Below are positions 5,069 through 8,347 of a DNA stretch of 8,347 nt, one piece after another. A program made the translations under genes and the position numbers. Origin of the DNA: UBA6901 sp035256085 (GTDB lineage Bacteria; Pseudomonadota; Gammaproteobacteria; Acidiferrobacterales; UBA6901). Where the stretch lies: contig DATEYP010000112.1 in assembly GCA_035256085.1 (NCBI GenBank), positions 1 through 8,347 of the forward strand, in the 5' to 3' direction. A model generated the notes under the pieces. It had not been told where the DNA came from, did not search any database, and was given only the letters and a program-made list of their open reading frames with translations. The first letter of the stretch is position 1, and each line of letters starts with the position of its first letter.

Positions 5069-6949
5069 TTAATCGGCGTCGCCGCCAGCCGGTACAATGA
5101 CCTTGGCGGGACCGGCGCTGCCAATCAGATATTGATCCATAAGTTTGCGCGCGATCGGTGCCGCCACGGAGCCGCCGTGGCCGCCATTCTCGACGATTAC
5201 CGCAACAGCGATCTGCGGGTCGTCGACCGGCGCGAAAGCGATGAACAGTGCGTGATCGCGCAGATGCTCGGCGGTGCGGCTCTCCACATAACGTTCGGAC
5301 TGACCGATGCCCTTCACCTGCGCGGTGCCGGTCTTGCCGGCGATTTTGTACGGCGCGTTCCAGCCGATGCCGCGCGCCGTGCCGCCTTCGCCGTGCACCA
5401 CGTCGGTGAGATAGCGGACCATGATTTCGAACTGTTCAGGCGTATAGGCGCCGGAGTGTTGTGACGGCAGCTGTACCAACGGGGTGCGGACCTTGGTTGT
5501 CGGATCCTCGGTCGCCTGCACCAGATGCGGCCGCGGGCGCAGGCCGCGATTGGCGATACCGGACATGGCGGTGACGAGCTGCAAGGGTGTGACCAGGGTC
5601 GCTCCCTGACCGATGCCGGCAATCACGGTTTCGCCTGGCTGCCAGGGCTGGTTGCGCCGGTGTTTCGCGTCCGGCTGTGGCAGCGCGCCCTTCGATTCGC
5701 CGCGTATGTCCACATTGGTCGGGCTTCCGAAACCATGGCCGGCCAGGTAAGTGTTGATGCGCTCGATGCCGAGCGTGACGGCCAGCCTGTAAAAGTACAC
5801 GTCGCACGACTGCACCACGGCGGTATGCAGGTCGACGACGCCATGTCCGGCCTTCTTCCAGCAGCGGAAGCGGTGGCTGCTGCCGGGCAGTGAATACCAG
5901 CCCGGACAGACGATCTGTTTGGCCGGGTTTTCGCCGGCGTCGAGCGCCGCCAGGCCAAAGAAGCTCTTGATCGTGGAACCGGGCGCATATTGGCCATTGA
6001 GCGCGCGATTTAGCAGTGGTTTGTCCTTGTTGTCGCGCAGCGCCGCGTAGGATTCCGGGTCGATGCCATTCACGAATGGGTTCGGATCGTACGTTGGCGT
6101 GCTGGCGAACGCCAACACCGCGCCGGTTTTCGGGTCCATGGCAATGGCCACACCCTTGAAGTTTCCGAGAGATTGTTCCGCGAGTGCCTGCATGCGTGCA
6201 TCCAGGCTCAGGTGCAGATTCCGGCCGGCGACTGGCGCAATACGTTCCAGCACCCGCCCCTCGCGCCCGTGCGCATCGGTTTCGATTCTTTTGAAACCGA
6301 CATTGCCGAGCAGCGTGTCCTCGTAACGTTGTTCGATGCCGAGTTTGCCGATGTGCTGGGTGCCGCGGTAGGCGGTTTTGTCGAGGTTCTCCATTTCTTC
6401 TTCGTTGATGCGCCCGACGTAGCCGATAGCGTGCACCGCGAGCGCGCCTTGCGGATAATGGCGCAGCAGGCGCGCACGCAGTTCGACGCCGTTCCAGCGG
6501 TGGCGCACCAGTGCAAAGCGCGCCGCTTCTTCATCAGTCAGGTGGGTGCGCAGCGTGAGCGACTCGAAGCGCGGTCGCTCGCGCAGCTGCCTGGCGAACA
6601 GCTTGAGGTCGCGCTCGTTGAGGGTGACGATCTTGCCGATCTCGGAAAGCAGCCCACCCATGTCGTCCACCTGGTCGGGAATCACCTCGAGCGTGAGCAA
6701 CGGATAGTTCTGCGCCAGCACCACGCCATTGCGATCAAGAATGCTGCCGCGCACCGGTGCGATCGGCACCGGCTTGATACGGTTCTCTTGCGACAGGGTG
6801 GCAAAGTGTCGGTAGTTGGCGATCTGGATGTAGGCGAGGCGCAGAAACAGCAGGAAAGTCAGCACCACCACCATGCTCGCCACAATCGACAGGCGCGCAC
6901 CGAACAGGCGCGACTCAAGCAGGTGGTCCCGGATCTCGCCCGCGCGCAT
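5069..6949 (-). CDS. mrdA: Penicillin-binding protein 2, elongasome transpeptidase
   Basis: Class B PBP that cross-links lateral-wall peptidoglycan with RodA. It has a single N-terminal membrane anchor (about residues 20-45) and a dimerisation or pedestal region starting VPIAPVRGSILDRNG (61-75). The transpeptidase domain follows: GSTIK with nucleophile Ser325 and Lys328, SCD (381-383, the SxN-equivalent motif as in other PBP2) and KTG (539-541) in IAGKTGTAQVKG. At 626 aa it matches the family (E. coli PBP2 is 633, nucleophile Ser330). GIGQGATLVTPLQL (445-458) is a conserved class B block. The ATG at 6949 has only a poor TAGG upstream. The gap to mreD is 295 nt of repeat-rich sequence, so expression is unlikely to be coupled by ribosome overlap. 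Confidence 0.97.
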   Translation of the reverse strand: MRAGEIRDHLLESRLFGARLSIVASMVVVLTFLLFLRLAYIQIANYRHFATLSQENRIKPVPIAPVRGSILDRNGVVLAQNYPLLTLEVIPDQVDDMGGLLSEIGKIVTLNERDLKLFARQLRERPRFESLTLRTHLTDEEAARFALVRHRWNGVELRARLLRHYPQGALAVHAIGYVGRINEEEMENLDKTAYRGTQHIGKLGIEQRYEDTLLGNVGFKRIETDAHGREGRVLERIAPVAGRNLHLSLDARMQALAEQSLGNFKGVAIAMDPKTGAVLAFASTPTYDPNPFVNGIDPESYAALRDNKDKPLLNRALNGQYAPGSTIKSFFGLAALDAGENPAKQIVCPGWYSLPGSSHRFRCWKKAGHGVVDLHTAVVQSCDVYFYRLAVTLGIERINTYLAGHGFGSPTNVDIRGESKGALPQPDAKHRRNQPWQPGETVIAGIGQGATLVTPLQLVTAMSGIANRGLRPRPHLVQATEDPTTKVRTPLVQLPSQHSGAYTPEQFEIMVRYLTDVVHGEGGTARGIGWNAPYKIAGKTGTAQVKGIGQSERYVESRTAEHLRDHALFIAFAPVDDPQIAVAVIVENGGHGGSVAAPIARKLMDQYLIGSAGPAKVIVPAGGDAD

Positions 6950-6978
6950 GCCTAGGGAATCTCAAAATAATAGTATTC

Positions 6979-7217
6979 GCCGCAAAGGACGGTCGCTCTC
7001 GCGACCGCCATGGATGGCGGAAGTGCGGAGCGCGAAGCCGTCCCTTCGGGGACAAACGCAGGAGCAGTTTTTCCGCCGCATCCATCCAGGCGCCGTTGTT
7101 GGCGCAGTGGACTTTGCGCTTCGTGACATTGGCGTATCCATGCACGGCACAAAGGACGCAAAAAAAAGCCAAAGAATTCAGGAAAGAAAAAGTTTGCGTC
7201 CTTTGCGCCTTTGCGGC
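6979..7217. repeat. Hairpin-rich block bounded by 10-bp inverted ends in the mreD-mrdA gap
   Basis: GCCGCAAAGG at 6979-6988 is matched exactly in reverse complement at 7208-7217. The block contains several compact hairpins: GGTCGC/GCGACC (6991-7006), CCGCCA/TGGCGG (7005-7020), GTCCC/GGGAC with a TTCG tetraloop (7040-7053), and GCGCC/GGCGC (7090-7105). A longer-range pairing joins 7010-7022 with 7071-7085 (2-nt bulge). It fills most of the 295-nt gap. It might be one non-autonomous element or two elements side by side; no open reading frame in it looks real. Confidence 0.55.
7146..7209. repeat. Inverted repeat with octamer-unit arms downstream of mreD
   Basis: Arms 7146-7162 and 7193-7209 pair at 16 of 17 positions, with a 30-nt A-rich loop on the plus strand. 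The mismatch (7149/7206) is a G-U wobble in the minus-strand RNA. Extended to 7216, the right arm is built of CGCAAAGG-like octamers on the minus strand. Neither strand of the 24-nt right arm can contain a stop codon, because one strand lacks A and the other lacks T. Confidence 0.85.
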
Positions 7218-7244
7218 TGAAAATCATAGGTAACCAGGACTTCT

Positions 7245-7736
7245 CTAACTGACGTTGCCGTGGCGGCGGATGTCGCGCAGGATCACAAACAACCACGGCC
7301 ACAAGAGCATGCTGACGATGCCCGGTGTGAGGTAGCCCCAGGTGGCCGGCGCCTGGCCGGCGAGATTCTTGATCCACAGCACCAGCAGGTTGTTGGCCGC
7401 GACCAGCAGCAGCACCACCACCGCCTGTTGCCAGCGCGGGAACATGCGCAGTTGCAGGTGAAAGTGTACGGCGAGGAAGGCGATCAACGACTTGGCGAGC
7501 GCGTTCTCGCCGAGCATCGAACCGTACAGGACGTCGAGTATCAGCCCCACGCCCCAGGCTGTGCCCACGCCGACGCGCGTCGGCAGGGCGATGCACCAGT
7601 AAATGAGCACCAGCGCCACCCAGTCGGGGCGGAACTGCTCGGTCCAGACCGGCCACGGCAGAATCGACAGCACCAGCGCCGCCAGAAAACTGCTGGCGAT
7701 GATCAGGCGACTGCGTGTGTTATGGCCCGGCTTCAT
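7245..7736 (-). CDS. mreD: Rod shape-determining protein MreD
   Basis: Small integral inner-membrane component of the elongasome that partners with MreC. The 163 residues form about five to six hydrophobic segments. Recognisable family features are ILPWP near residue 25, RPDWVALVLIYWCIALP (36-52), GVGTAWGVGLILDVLYGSMLGENAL (about 55-80) and a final membrane segment ending ILRDIRR. The ATG overlaps the mreC stop by 4 nt (ATGA). GGCGAG, 5 nt upstream in the last codons of mreC, serves as the Shine-Dalgarno, so coupling to mreC is strong. Length and position are normal for the family. Confidence 0.95.
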   Translation of the reverse strand: MKPGHNTRSRLIIASSFLAALVLSILPWPVWTEQFRPDWVALVLIYWCIALPTRVGVGTAWGVGLILDVLYGSMLGENALAKSLIAFLAVHFHLQLRMFPRWQQAVVVLLLVAANNLLVLWIKNLAGQAPATWGYLTPGIVSMLLWPWLFVILRDIRRHGNVS

Positions 7737-8347
7737 TGGGACTCGCCTTCCGCCGGTTTGGCCGATGCGGGTGCGGGAGTTACGGCCGGCAGGCTGGTCT
7801 CCGCTGGCCTGGTGACAGCCACCGGCTTCTTCGGTACCGCGGATTTTTTCGATACATCTGGTTTCTTGATATCTGCGGGTTTCTTTGTATCCACGGGCGT
7901 ACTTGTTTTTGCCGGCCAGATGAGCAGCACTTCCTTGTTGTGCGAGAGCCGCGCCAGCGGGGTCGCGCTGATGTCGAGGAACGATTCGTTCGGGTCGTTC
8001 ACGATTTTTTTGACCTTCGCCACCGGGTAACCGAACGGAAAGCCGCCGCCGATGCCGGAACTCACCAGCAGGTCACCCTCCTTGATATCGGCCGAGGCCG
8101 TGAGGTAACGGATGGAGACCGAATCCGCTGTGCCGGTGCCGAAGGCGATGGCGCGCAAACCGTTACGGTTTACCTGCACCGGAATGGCGTGGCTCGGATC
8201 GGTAATCAGTATCGCGGTGCTTTGCAGAATACCGACTTCGCTGACCTGGCCACGGATACCGTAGGTGTCAATCACCGGCTGGCCCAGATACAAGCCGTCC
8301 TTTGCACCCTTGGCGATGACCACGGCGTGCCGGTAAGGTTCGCTGGC
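7733..8347 (-). CDS. mreC: Rod shape-determining protein MreC, 5' end outside window
   Basis: Periplasmic scaffold protein that binds and activates PBP2. Only the C-terminal 204 residues are visible, and the frame is open through base 8347. The GTG at 8321-8323 is an internal valine, because the family sequence continues upstream of it (SEPYRHAVVIAKGAKDG). Family landmarks are YLGQPVIDTYGIRGQV, LITDPSHAIPVQVNRNGLRA and the second beta-barrel segment IKEGDLLVSSGIGGGFPFGYPVAKV. After the fold ends at LLIWPAK, about 57 residues of low-complexity Lys/Pro/Ala follow, including repeated KKP units (7862-7879 and 7880-7897 are imperfect 18-nt tandem copies). MreC tails vary widely between species. 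The stop overlaps the mreD start. Confidence 0.96.
   Translation of the reverse strand, partial: ASEPYRHAVVIAKGAKDGLYLGQPVIDTYGIRGQVSEVGILQSTAILITDPSHAIPVQVNRNGLRAIAFGTGTADSVSIRYLTASADIKEGDLLVSSGIGGGFPFGYPVAKVKKIVNDPNESFLDISATPLARLSHNKEVLLIWPAKTSTPVDTKKPADIKKPDVSKKSAVPKKPVAVTRPAETSLPAVTPAPASAKPAEGESQ

Noticed and set aside
6915..7172. 85-codon minus-strand reading frame in the mreD-mrdA gap
   Set aside because: It starts in the inverted repeat, runs through the hairpin block and overlaps the mrdA start in another frame; no family resemblance and no ribosome binding site seen.
3609..7217. Insertion sequence with transposase
   Set aside because: No transposase-like reading frame in any gap and no target duplications visible; the elements are too short to be autonomous.

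Overview
This window is a single-strand cell-wall elongation and peptidoglycan-tailoring locus, transcribed right to left (minus strand). In transcription order it holds mreC (5' part outside the window), mreD, mrdA (PBP2), rodA, mltB, rlpA, dacA and the first 175 codons of a D-amino acid aminotransferase gene (3' part outside the window). GC-rich sequence, the mreCD-mrdA-rodA-mltB-rlpA-dacA order, and the lipoprotein RlpA with DPBB plus SPOR domains all suggest a Gammaproteobacterium, perhaps a Xanthomonadales-like or Acidiferrobacterales-like lineage. That placement is inference; no marker gene here fixes the taxon.

How the genes work together: MreC and MreD are the membrane scaffold of the elongasome. 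RodA polymerises glycan and PBP2 cross-links it. MltB (lytic transglycosylase), RlpA (septal or denuded-glycan lytic transglycosylase) and DacA (D,D-carboxypeptidase) cut and trim the product. The aminotransferase interconverts D-Ala and D-Glu, which links D-Ala released by DacA to precursor metabolism. mreC/mreD, rodA/mltB, mltB/rlpA and rlpA/dacA abut or overlap by 1 to 4 nt. mreD/mrdA and mrdA/rodA are split by gaps of about 295 nt, and dacA/dat by 71 nt.

The genes are ordinary. The unusual part is what sits between them. Four of the seven junctions carry an inverted repeat, and all four have different sequences. Each arm is built from short tandem units of about 7, 7, 8 or 10 nt. Two elements lie in the intergenic gaps (mreD/mrdA and mrdA/rodA). 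The other two start about 10 nt inside mltB and dacA and encode their signal peptides: one arm gives a charged n-region and the complementary arm gives the hydrophobic core. The mltB element is a perfect 30-bp inverted repeat of a heptamer with a 17-nt loop. Three of the four repeat units cannot contain a stop codon in any of six frames, which may explain how they are tolerated in coding sequence. I regard this set of elements as the main thing worth following up.
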